DNA of 64,000 bases from Actinobacteria bacterium OK074 (GTDB lineage Bacteria > Actinomycetota > Actinomycetes > Streptomycetales > Streptomycetaceae). A program made the translations under genes and the position numbers. A model generated the notes under the pieces. The model saw only the letters and a list, made by a program, of their open reading frames with translations, did no database searches and was not told the DNA's origin. Positions within the stretch are counted from its first letter, which is position 1. Each line of letters starts with the position of its first letter. This document shows positions 1 through 8,265 of the stretch, in pieces. The stretch is from the NCBI GenBank assembly GCA_001298575.1, contig LJCV01000285.1, positions 60,516-124,515 on the forward strand, given 5' to 3'.

Positions 1-632
1 TCGCCCCCGAGGGCACGGTGTTCGCGGCCGGCGTCGGCCAGCACCAGATGTGGGCCGCGCACTTCGTCCAGTACGAGAAGCCCGCCACCTGGCTCAACTC
101 CGGCGGCGCGGGCACCATGGGCTACGCGGTCCCGGCCGCGATGGGCGCCAAGGCCGGCATGCCCGACCGTACGGTCTGGGCGATCGACGGCGACGGCTGC
201 TTCCAGATGACCAACCAGGAACTCACCACCTGCGCCCTGAACAACATCCCGATCAAGGTCGCGGTCATCAACAACGGCGCCCTCGGCATGGTCCGCCAGT
301 GGCAGACCCTGTTCTACAACCAGCGCTACTCCAACACCGTGCTGCACAGCGGCCCCGGCGACGTCAACCCGGACGCCCGCGGCACCCGCGTCCCCGACTT
401 CGTGAAACTGTCGGAGGCCATGGGCTGCTACGCGATCCGCTGCGAGGACCCGGCCGACCTCGACAAGGTCATCGAAGAGGCGAACTCCATCAACGACCGC
501 CCCGTCGTGGTGGACTTCATCGTCCACGAGGACGCCATGGTGTGGCCGATGGTCGCCGCCGGCACCTCCAACGACACGATCATGGCCGCCCGGGACGTCC
601 GCCCCGACTTCGGCGACGGCGAAGACGACTGA
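1..632 (+). CDS. ilvB: Acetolactate synthase large subunit, C-terminal part (5' end outside window)
   Basis: This is the last 210 or so codons of the thiamine-diphosphate enzyme that condenses two pyruvates to acetolactate, or pyruvate with 2-oxobutyrate to acetohydroxybutyrate, the first common step of Val/Leu/Ile synthesis. The reading frame is open from base 3. The ThDP-binding signature is visible: GDGCFQMTNQEL followed about 25 residues later by NNGALGMVRQW. The protein ends in an acidic tail (FGDGEDD). The small subunit starts 48 bp downstream and ilvC follows, giving the usual ilvBNC order. Any leader attenuator of this operon would lie upstream of the window. Confidence 0.96.
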   Translation, partial: APEGTVFAAGVGQHQMWAAHFVQYEKPATWLNSGGAGTMGYAVPAAMGAKAGMPDRTVWAIDGDGCFQMTNQELTTCALNNIPIKVAVINNGALGMVRQWQTLFYNQRYSNTVLHSGPGDVNPDARGTRVPDFVKLSEAMGCYAIRCEDPADLDKVIEEANSINDRPVVVDFIVHEDAMVWPMVAAGTSNDTIMAARDVRPDFGDGEDD

Positions 633-680
633 GAGCAACCGGACTTCAGGCTTCAGGAAGGCTCAGGAAGGTACGACGTC

Positions 681-1208
681 ATGTCCACCAAGCACACGCT
701 CTCGGTCCTGGTCGAGAACACCCCCGGCATCCTCGCCCGGATCGCCGCGCTGTTCTCCCGCCGCGGCTTCAACATCGACTCGCTCGCCGTCGGCGTCACC
801 GAGCACCCCGACATCTCCCGCATCACCATCGTGGTGAACGTGGAGGACCTGCCCCTCGAACAGGTCACCAAGCAGCTCAACAAGCTCGTCAACGTCCTGA
901 AGATCGTCGAACTCGACCCGGCCTCGGCGGTCCACAGGGAACTCGTTCTGGTGAAGGTGCGCGCCGACAACGAGACGCGCTCCCAGATCGTGGAGATCGT
1001 CCAGCTGTTCCGTGCCAAGACCGTCGACGTCTCCCCGGAGGCCGTCACCATTGAGGCCACCGGCGGCACCGACAAGCTGTCCGCCATGCTCAAGATGCTG
1101 GAACCGTACGGCATCAAGGAGCTGGTCCAGTCCGGCACGATCGCGATCGGGCGGGGCTCCCGCTCGATCACCGACCGCTCGCTGCGCGCGCTCGACCGGT
1201 CCGCGTAG
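681..1208 (+). CDS. ilvN: Acetolactate synthase small regulatory subunit
   Basis: This 175-aa protein is the regulatory subunit that activates IlvB and carries valine feedback inhibition. The N-terminal ACT domain is clear at residues 4-75 (LSVLVENTPGILARIAALFS, then the hydrophobic strand ISRITIVVNVED), followed by the conserved ALS small-subunit C-terminal domain. The length is within the normal family range. The ATG is preceded by an AGGAAGG Shine-Dalgarno sequence about 10 bp upstream. It sits between ilvB and ilvC and is presumably co-transcribed with ilvB. The identification is secure. Confidence 0.96.
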   Translation: MSTKHTLSVLVENTPGILARIAALFSRRGFNIDSLAVGVTEHPDISRITIVVNVEDLPLEQVTKQLNKLVNVLKIVELDPASAVHRELVLVKVRADNETRSQIVEIVQLFRAKTVDVSPEAVTIEATGGTDKLSAMLKMLEPYGIKELVQSGTIAIGRGSRSITDRSLRALDRSA

Positions 1209-1216
1209 GGCCCGCC

Positions 1217-1238
1217 GCGGGCGGCCCGCGCCGCCCGC
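1217..1238 (+). terminator. GC-rich hairpin between ilvN and ilvC
   Basis: A perfect 9-bp stem (GCGGGCGGC at 1217-1225, GCCGCCCGC at 1230-1238) with a CCGC loop begins 9 bp after the ilvN stop. There is no T tract. It could be a partial terminator or an mRNA-processing hairpin that sets the relative expression of ilvBN and ilvC. Confidence 0.45.
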
Positions 1239-1321
1239 ATGGCGAGACCCCGCGTCCTCGCTTCCGCCCGCCGTCATACGGTGGGACGCAACACCTGAGT
1301 ACCCCAAGGAGAGAACCGAAA

Positions 1322-2323
<1,002 letters not shown>

Positions 2324-2339
2324 GCCCGTTGGGTGGGTC

Positions 2340-2377
2340 GCGGCGTCGGGTGGGTTCCGGCGCCGCGGCCGCCTTTT
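2340..2377 (+). terminator. Possible weak terminator after ilvC
   Basis: GCGGCG (2340-2345) can pair with CGCCGC (2361-2366). A GC-rich stretch and five T residues (2373-2377) follow. The loop is long and the stem short, so this is only a plausible terminator separating ilvC from serA. Confidence 0.35.
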
Positions 2378-2548
2378 TCCCTTCCGGGTGATCCTTCCGC
2401 GGGGGCGCAAGACGACCTGCGCGGCGCCACTACACTGCCGTACTAATACGCGTCAGGCCCACAGCGTCGTGCGTCTCCAACGCGGCCACCCCCTCCACCG
2501 CCTGCGGCCGTCGGGACGGCCGTCCGCAAAGGACATGTGAGGACTCAC

Positions 2549-4138
2549 GTGAGCTCGAAACCTGTCGTACTCATCGCCGAAGAGCTGTCGCCCGCCACCG
2601 TCGACGCCCTGGGCCCGGACTTCGAGATCCGGCACGTCAACGGAGCGGACCGAGCCGCGCTGCTCCCGGCCATCGCCGACGTCGACGCCATCCTGATCCG
2701 CTCCGCGACGAAGGTCGACGCCGAGGCCATCGCCGCCGCGAGGAAACTGAAGGTCGTCGCACGAGCCGGCGTCGGCCTGGACAACGTGGACGTCTCCGCC
2801 GCCACCAAGGCCGGCGTGATGGTCGTCAACGCCCCCACCTCCAACATCGTCACCGCCGCCGAACTCGCCTGCGGCCTGCTGCTCGCCAGCGCGCGCCACA
2901 TCCCGCAGGCCAACACGGCGCTGAAGAACGGCGAGTGGAAGCGCAGCAAGTACACGGGTGTCGAACTGGCCGAGAAGACGCTCGGCGTCGTCGGCCTCGG
3001 CCGCATCGGCGCGCTCGTCGCCCAGCGCATGTCCGCCTTCGGCATGAAGGTCGTCGCTTACGACCCCTACGTGCAGCCCGCGCGAGCCGCGCAGATGGGC
3101 GTGAAGGTCCTGACGCTGGACGAACTGCTCGAAGTCTCCGACTTCGTCACCGTCCACCTGCCCAAGACCCCCGAGACCGTCGGCCTGATCGGCGACGAGG
3201 CCCTCCACAAGGTCAAGCCGAGCGTGCGCATCGTCAACGCCGCGCGCGGCGGGATCGTCGACGAGGAGGCGCTGTACTCGGCGCTCAAGGAGGGCCGGGT
3301 CGCGGGCGCGGGCCTGGACGTGTACACGAAGGAACCGTGCACGGACTCCCCGCTGTTCGAACTCGACCAGGTCGTGTGCACCCCGCACCTCGGCGCCTCC
3401 ACCGACGAGGCGCAGGAGAAGGCCGGCATCGCCGTCGCCCGCTCCGTACGCCTCGCGCTCGCCGGTGAGTTGGTCCCGGACGCGGTCAACGTCCAGGGCG
3501 GCGTCATCGCCGAGGACGTCAAGCCGGGCCTGCCGCTCGCCGAGAAGCTCGGCCGCATCTTCACCGCGCTCGCGGGCGAGGTCGCGGTCCGGCTCGACGT
3601 CGAGGTCTACGGCGAGATCACCCAGCACGACGTCAAGGTCCTCGAACTCTCCGCGCTCAAGGGCGTGTTCGAGGACATCGTCGACGAGACCGTCTCCTAC
3701 GTGAACGCTCCGCTGTTCGCGCAGGAACGGGGGGTCGAGGTCCGGCTGACCACCTCCTCGGAGGCCACCGAGCACCGCAACGTCGTTACGGTGCGCGGGA
3801 CTTTGAGCAGCGGGGAAGAGGTGTCCGTGTCCGGCACGCTCGCCGGGCCCAAGCACCACCAGAAGATCGTGGCCGTCGGGGACTACGACGTCGATCTCGC
3901 CCTCGCGGATCACATGATCGTGTTCCGCTACACGGACCGGCCGGGGGTCGTCGGGACGCTGGGGCGGATTCTCGGTGAGGCGGGCATCAACATCGCCGGC
4001 ATGCAGGTTTCGCGGGCGGTTGCCGGGGGCGAGGCGCTTGCGGTGCTGACCGTGGATGACACTGTGCCGCAGGGGGTTGTTACGGAGTTGGCGGAGGAGA
4101 TCGGGGCTACGTCTGCTCGGTCGGTCAACTTGAGTTGA
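2549..4138 (+). CDS. serA: D-3-phosphoglycerate dehydrogenase (long, ACT-domain form)
   Basis: The product oxidises 3-phosphoglycerate to 3-phosphohydroxypyruvate, the first step of serine synthesis. I chose the GTG at 2549 (529 aa) because AGGA lies about 6 bp upstream and the protein then begins SSKPVVLIAEELS as in other Streptomyces; an in-frame GTG at 2537 would add four residues. The NAD-binding loop GVVGLGRIGALVAQ and the catalytic CTPHLGAS histidine segment are present. These are followed by the intervening allosteric substrate-binding domain typical of the about 530-residue actinobacterial type and a C-terminal ACT domain (RPGVVGTLGRILGEAGINI). It probably responds to serine, as known for the family. 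Confidence 0.96.
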   Translation: MSSKPVVLIAEELSPATVDALGPDFEIRHVNGADRAALLPAIADVDAILIRSATKVDAEAIAAARKLKVVARAGVGLDNVDVSAATKAGVMVVNAPTSNIVTAAELACGLLLASARHIPQANTALKNGEWKRSKYTGVELAEKTLGVVGLGRIGALVAQRMSAFGMKVVAYDPYVQPARAAQMGVKVLTLDELLEVSDFVTVHLPKTPETVGLIGDEALHKVKPSVRIVNAARGGIVDEEALYSALKEGRVAGAGLDVYTKEPCTDSPLFELDQVVCTPHLGASTDEAQEKAGIAVARSVRLALAGELVPDAVNVQGGVIAEDVKPGLPLAEKLGRIFTALAGEVAVRLDVEVYGEITQHDVKVLELSALKGVFEDIVDETVSYVNAPLFAQERGVEVRLTTSSEATEHRNVVTVRGTLSSGEEVSVSGTLAGPKHHQKIVAVGDYDVDLALADHMIVFRYTDRPGVVGTLGRILGEAGINIAGMQVSRAVAGGEALAVLTVDDTVPQGVVTELAEEIGATSARSVNLS

Positions 4139-4184
4139 TGGTCTAGTGCGGTGAGTTGGGTCCGGTCACCTTGGGGTGGGTGGG

Positions 4185-4300
4185 CCCAATTCGCGTTTTG
4201 TGGGGGTGGGTTGGGGTGGTGTGGCGGGTGCGGGTCGGTGGGGGCTTGTCGCGCCCACGCGGCGGAGCCGCACAATGTCACAGCCCCGCGCCCCTTTGGT
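4185..4300 (+). repeat. Dispersed intergenic repeat, copy A
   Basis: The stretch shares with 47660-47785 a core running from GTGCGGGTC through CGCGCCCACGCGGCGGAGCC to CAGCCCCGCGCCCCTT (core at 4228-4296 here), plus a looser flank with TCGCGTTTTG. The inner part GGCGGAGCCGC can fold into a small hairpin. The same family of sequence is, to my recollection, scattered between genes in many Streptomyces genomes. This copy overlaps the end of the adjacent transporter gene. Confidence 0.75.
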
Positions 4301-5855
4301 CGCGCAGTGTTGCCGTTGCCAGGATTGCTGCTCCTAGTAGGAGTACCGCTCCGGCTATGCCTGCCGCCTGCATGCCGTTGGTGAAGGATTCTCTGGCCGC
4401 TGTCAGGAGGGATTCGCCTGCGTGGCCCGGGAGTTGGTGGGCCGCTGCGAGGGCGCCGCCGAGGGTTTCGCGGGCCGGTGGTGGGGCTGTCGTCGGCATG
4501 TCGTGGCGGTAGATCGCCGTGCCGATGGAGCCCAGTAGCGCCATGCCCAGCGCGCCGCCGAACTCCGCGCCCGTTTCCATCAACGAGGAGGCGCTGCCCG
4601 CCTGTTCGACGGGGGCGGTGCCCATCGCGAGGTCCGTCACGAGGGCGACGACCATGACGAGCCCGGAGGCGAGGACCGCGGCGGCGGCCAGCACCAGCCA
4701 CAGCGAATCCGTGCCGCTGAGTGCCAGCAGGGCGAAGCCGGCCGCGGCGATGACGAAGCCGGTGGCGATGACGTGGGCGCGGGCGACGCCCTTCTGTACC
4801 AGCGCGGTCGCGGTCGGTGCCGAGCAGCCGATCGGCACCGCCGGGAGCAGTGCCCACAGCGCGGCCTCCAACGCGCCCTTGCCGAGCACGGACTGGAGGT
4901 ACTGCGTGGTGAAGATCGCCGAACCCATCACCGCGAACGAGGCGACCAGGTTCAGCGTGACGGCGGGTCCGAAGCCGCGGCCCCGGAAGAGCCCGGGGGA
5001 GATCAGCGGCGAGGAGTTGGTGCGCTGGCGGTGCACGAACGCGACCGCGAAGAGCAGCCCGACGGTGATCGAGACGACGTACCGCACGTTCCAGCCCTCC
5101 GACGGGATCTCCTTGAGCCCGTAGACCACGGGCAGCACGGCGGCCATCGACAGCGGCACGCTCAGCAGGTCGAAGCGGCCGGGGGCGGGGTTCTTCGACT
5201 CGGGCAGCAGGACCGGGCCGAGCACCAGGAGCAGCACCATCGCGGGCAGGTTGACCAGGAAGACCGAGCCCCACCAGAAGTACTGGACCAGGACCCCGCT
5301 CAGCACCGAGCCGAGCGCGATGCCCGCGGTCATGACGCCGGACCACAGCCCGATCGCCTTCGCGCGCTGGGCGGGGTCGGTGAACATCGTGCGCAGCAGC
5401 GCCATCGTCGACGGCATCAGGGTCGCGCCGCCGACCCCCAGGAGGGCACGGGCCGCGATGAGCGTCCCGGCGCTGTCGGCGTAGGCGGCCATCACGGAGG
5501 CGGCACTGAAGGCGGCGGCGCCGAACAGGAGCAGCTTGCGGCGGCCGATGCGGTCGCCGACCGCGCCCATCGTCATCAGCAGGCCGGAGAGCACGAAGCC
5601 GTAGATGTCGAGGATCCACAGCTGCTGGGTGCCGCTCGGCTCCAGGTCGGTGCCGATCGCGGGGATCGCGAAGTAGAGCACCGAGACGTCCATGGAGACC
5701 AGCAGCAGCGGCAGCATCAGCACGCCGAGGGCGGTCCATTCGCGACGGCCGGCACGGGGTGGGGGCGGCACGGGCGTGGTGGTGCTGGTGGCGTTCGGAT
5801 CCGGGGCGCTCAGGTTCGTGGGGTTCAGGTTCGTGGGGTTCGGATTCGTCGTCAT
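4278..5855 (-). CDS. MFS multidrug efflux transporter (DHA2, 14-TM type)
   Basis: This 525-aa drug:proton antiporter resembles the QacA/EmrB group. It has a polar Asn/Thr-rich N-terminus containing a tandem NPTNL repeat, then about 14 hydrophobic segments starting near residue 40. The MFS loop 2-3 motif GAVGDRIGRRKLLL and the DHA motif-C-like stretch GIALGSVLSGVLVQYFWWGS are clear, and the MFS signature RALLGVGGATLMPS is present. It is divergent from a TetR regulator with an inverted-repeat operator between them, the usual arrangement for repressed, drug-inducible efflux. The last residues (RDQRGAGL) and the stop codon lie within dispersed repeat copy A, so the C-terminus may have been rewritten by it. 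The substrate is unknown. Confidence 0.9.
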   Translation of the reverse strand: MTTNPNPTNLNPTNLSAPDPNATSTTTPVPPPPRAGRREWTALGVLMLPLLLVSMDVSVLYFAIPAIGTDLEPSGTQQLWILDIYGFVLSGLLMTMGAVGDRIGRRKLLLFGAAAFSAASVMAAYADSAGTLIAARALLGVGGATLMPSTMALLRTMFTDPAQRAKAIGLWSGVMTAGIALGSVLSGVLVQYFWWGSVFLVNLPAMVLLLVLGPVLLPESKNPAPGRFDLLSVPLSMAAVLPVVYGLKEIPSEGWNVRYVVSITVGLLFAVAFVHRQRTNSSPLISPGLFRGRGFGPAVTLNLVASFAVMGSAIFTTQYLQSVLGKGALEAALWALLPAVPIGCSAPTATALVQKGVARAHVIATGFVIAAAGFALLALSGTDSLWLVLAAAAVLASGLVMVVALVTDLAMGTAPVEQAGSASSLMETGAEFGGALGMALLGSIGTAIYRHDMPTTAPPPARETLGGALAAAHQLPGHAGESLLTAARESFTNGMQAAGIAGAVLLLGAAILATATLRDQRGAGL

Positions 5856-5878
5856 GGCAGGGACTGTACGAGCGTCTT

Positions 5879-5929
5879 AAACGGTTGTCTAGTACGCTTG
5901 TATAAGACGACCGTTTGGGACGGTTGTCT
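5879..5929. promoter_or_regulatory. Operator with three half-sites between MFS and TetR genes
   Basis: Half-sites lie at 5879-5890 (AAACGGTTGTCT), 5905-5916 (AGACGACCGTTT, opposite orientation) and 5919-5929 (GACGGTTGTCT). The central and right sites form AGACGACCGT-TTGGG-ACGGTTGTCT, an inverted repeat with one mismatch per arm. The array occupies most of the 96-bp divergent promoter region, so repressor bound here could shut both genes. Confidence 0.8.
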
Positions 5930-5951
5930 GAATCGTGGGTAGGGTGATGGC

Positions 5952-6548
5952 ATGGGACACCGTGAAGATCTGCTCGAAGGCGCCAAGCGCTGTCTGCTGG
6001 CGAAGGGGTTCGTGCGTACGACGGCGCGCGACATCGTGAAGGAGTCGGGCACCAACCTGGCTTCGATCGGCTACCACTACGGTTCGAAGGACGCGCTGCT
6101 CGCGCAGGCGTACGTCTCGCTGGTCGAAGGGATCGGCGAGAAGTTCACGGGCGGCGAGGGCGGCGAGGGCGGCGGGAGCGAGACCAGGCCGGGGTCGGTG
6201 GACCGGTTCCGGGAGATGTGGGCGAACGTCATCGCCACCATGCGGGAGCCCGACTCCCTCTGGCGGCTCAGCGTGGAGATCATCGCCATGGGCGATCAGC
6301 TCCCCGAGGTGCGCGACCACCTGGCGCGGGCCCAGCGGGAGGGCTCGCGCGCCTTTGTCTCCCTGTTCATGGGGGTGCCGGAGGCGAACGTCATCGACGA
6401 GGAGGTGGACACCCTCGGCACGCTCTACAGCACCCTGATGATGGGCCTCATCGCCGCGTGGACCTTCGACCCGAAGACCGCCCCGGACGCGGACCAACTC
6501 GCGGGCGGGCTACGGCTGTTGATCGCGGCGACACAGAACCGTTCCTAG
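5952..6548 (+). CDS. TetR-family transcriptional repressor
   Basis: This 198-aa protein has a TetR-type N-terminal helix-turn-helix (ARDIVKESGTNLASIGYHYG followed by SKDALLAQAY) at about residues 20-55 and a variable ligand-binding C-terminal domain. It is transcribed away from the DHA2 efflux gene, with three repeated half-sites in the spacer, so it most likely represses the transporter and itself. A Gly/Glu-rich insert (GGEGGEGGGS) lies near residue 75. Its stop overlaps that of the convergent ABC ATPase gene: the tetranucleotide CTAG at 6545-6548 supplies TAG on both strands. The inducer is unknown. Confidence 0.92.
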   Translation: MGHREDLLEGAKRCLLAKGFVRTTARDIVKESGTNLASIGYHYGSKDALLAQAYVSLVEGIGEKFTGGEGGEGGGSETRPGSVDRFREMWANVIATMREPDSLWRLSVEIIAMGDQLPEVRDHLARAQREGSRAFVSLFMGVPEANVIDEEVDTLGTLYSTLMMGLIAAWTFDPKTAPDADQLAGGLRLLIAATQNRS

Positions 6549-7240
6549 GACCCGCGCCGGTCCCCGAGCCGCCCGTCCCGCATCTCGACCACCCGGTCCG
6601 CGAAGTGGCGTACGACGGCGCGGTCGTGGCAGACGAACAGGTACGCCAGGCCCAGCTCGTCCTGGAGGTCGGCGAGCAGGTTGAGGATGCCGGCGCGGAC
6701 GGACGGGTCCAGGGCCGAGACCGGTTCGTCGAGCGCGACCAGCCGCGGCTCGGACGCCAACGCCCGGGCAATGCCCGCCCGTTGGCACTGGCCGCCGGAG
6801 AGTTCGTGCGGGCGGCGGTCGCCGTACGCCGGGTCGAGCCCGACACGGTCGAGGAGTTCGGCGACCCTGCCGGGACCCTCGGCCGCCGTCCAGCGGCCCT
6901 GCACCTTCAGCGGCTCGGCTATCGCGTCCCGGATCCGGCGGCGCGGGCTGAGCGAGCCGTACGGGTCCTGGAAGACGGGCTGCATACGAGGCCGGAGCGG
7001 GCGCAGTTCGCGGTCCGTGAGCCGGGTCAACTCCCGCCCCTCGAAGCGGACTTCCCCCGCCTCCGGGCGCCGCAGCTGCAACACCGCCGTGAGCGTGGAG
7101 GACTTGCCGCAGCCGGAGGGGCCGTCGATGGCGAGGGTCTCGCCCGCGTCCAGGGTGAACGAGACGTGGTCCACGGCGGTCACCGGGCCGTAGCGGACGA
7201 CCAGGTCGCGGACGTCGAGGAGGGGAGTGGGGACGGTCAT
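6545..7240 (-). CDS. ABC importer ATPase, DppF/OppF-like
   Basis: This 231-aa nucleotide-binding subunit is the last gene of a four-gene importer operon. Walker A is GPSGCGKSS, the ABC signature is LSGGQCQRAGIARAL, and Walker B is RLVALDEPVSALD. It ends soon after the H-loop (FVCHDRAVV) and lacks the C-terminal oligopeptide-HPY extension found in its partner. The ATG at 7240 overlaps the stop of the preceding ATPase gene by 4 bp (ATGA), indicating translational coupling. It would pair with the upstream ATPase to drive the fused permease. Confidence 0.93.
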   Translation of the reverse strand: MTVPTPLLDVRDLVVRYGPVTAVDHVSFTLDAGETLAIDGPSGCGKSSTLTAVLQLRRPEAGEVRFEGRELTRLTDRELRPLRPRMQPVFQDPYGSLSPRRRIRDAIAEPLKVQGRWTAAEGPGRVAELLDRVGLDPAYGDRRPHELSGGQCQRAGIARALASEPRLVALDEPVSALDPSVRAGILNLLADLQDELGLAYLFVCHDRAVVRHFADRVVEMRDGRLGDRRGS

Positions 7241-8265
7241 GCGGATCGCTCCCGTGCGGTGAACAACTCCGTAGCGGTGCGCGGCACTTCGGCCCAGTGG
7301 TGACAGGTGACCCGGCGGCCGTCGTCCGTGGTGTGCGGCTCCGGCTCCACCCGCTCGCAGCGGTCCGTCGCCAACGGGCAACGAGGGGCGAAGGCGCAGC
7401 CCGGCGGAAGGTCGGCGGGGGAGGGCGGGGTGCCGGGGATGGTGGGCAGGCGGTGGCGTCGGGGAGCCGTGTCGTGGGGGAGCGAGGCCAGCAGGCCCGC
7501 CGTGTACGGGGCTCGGGGAGACGTCAACACCCCCTCCGCCGGGCCGAGTTCGGTCTCGCGTCCGGCGTACATGACCAGGATGCGGTCCGCGTGCCGGCGT
7601 ACCGTCGGCAGGTCGTGGGTGACCAGGAGCAGGGCCGCGCCGACCGCCTCGCGCTGCTCGGCGAGGACGCGCAGGATCTGGTCCCGGCGGTCCGCGTCGA
7701 GCGCGGTGGTGGGTTCGTCGGCCACCACGACGTCCGGTTCGTTGACGGTCGCCATGGCGATGACGGCCCGTTGCCGCATGCCGCCGGAGTACTCGTGCGG
7801 GTACGACCGCGCCCGGCGCCCGGCGTCCGGGATGCCCACCCGGTCCAGCGCGGCGACCGCCCGGGCGCGCGCCTCCCGTCGGCCCACCCGCGCCACCGAC
7901 TGTACGGCGGCGGCGAGTTGGTCGCCGACCGGGTGCACGGGGGAGAGCGCGGACAACGCGTCCTGCGGAACCAGGGCGATACGGCGACCGCGTACGGCGG
8001 CGAGCACGGCGGCCGGAGCGCCGACCAACTCCAGCGCGGCGGCGCCGGGTTGGCGCAGCCGTACGCTCCCGGTCACCGTCGCCTCGCGCGGGACCATGCC
8101 GAGCAGGGCGCGGGCGGTGAGCGACTTCCCGGCGCCCGACTCGCCGACGACCGCGAGGACTTCACCCTGGCGGAGGTCGAAGGAGAGACCGCGGACGGGG
8201 GCGACGGCACCGAAGGAGATGCGCAGGTCGCGTACCGAGAGGAGGGGGTGGGGGGCGTCGGTCAC
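7237..8265 (-). CDS. ABC importer ATPase, DppD/OppD-like
   Basis: This 342-aa nucleotide-binding subunit belongs to the peptide/nickel/metallophore ABC family. Walker A is GESGAGKSL, the signature is EYSGGMRQRAVIAMA, and Walker B is VVVADEPTTALD. The family's C-terminal cysteine-containing region is present (LPPGCAFAPRCPLATDRCE), which in some relatives binds an iron-sulfur cluster. I chose the GTG at 8265 because it overlaps the permease stop by 4 bp (GTGA) and removes a non-homologous upstream stretch. It is third in the operon. Confidence 0.93.
   Translation of the reverse strand: MTDAPHPLLSVRDLRISFGAVAPVRGLSFDLRQGEVLAVVGESGAGKSLTARALLGMVPREATVTGSVRLRQPGAAALELVGAPAAVLAAVRGRRIALVPQDALSALSPVHPVGDQLAAAVQSVARVGRREARARAVAALDRVGIPDAGRRARSYPHEYSGGMRQRAVIAMATVNEPDVVVADEPTTALDADRRDQILRVLAEQREAVGAALLLVTHDLPTVRRHADRILVMYAGRETELGPAEGVLTSPRAPYTAGLLASLPHDTAPRRHRLPTIPGTPPSPADLPPGCAFAPRCPLATDRCERVEPEPHTTDDGRRVTCHHWAEVPRTATELFTARERSA

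Noticed and set aside
3928..5739. Long minus-strand frame of 603 codons overlapping serA and the DHA2 gene
   Set aside because: It is Arg/Pro/Gly-rich low-complexity sequence in the shadow of the real transporter frame and antisense to serA; it shows no domain.
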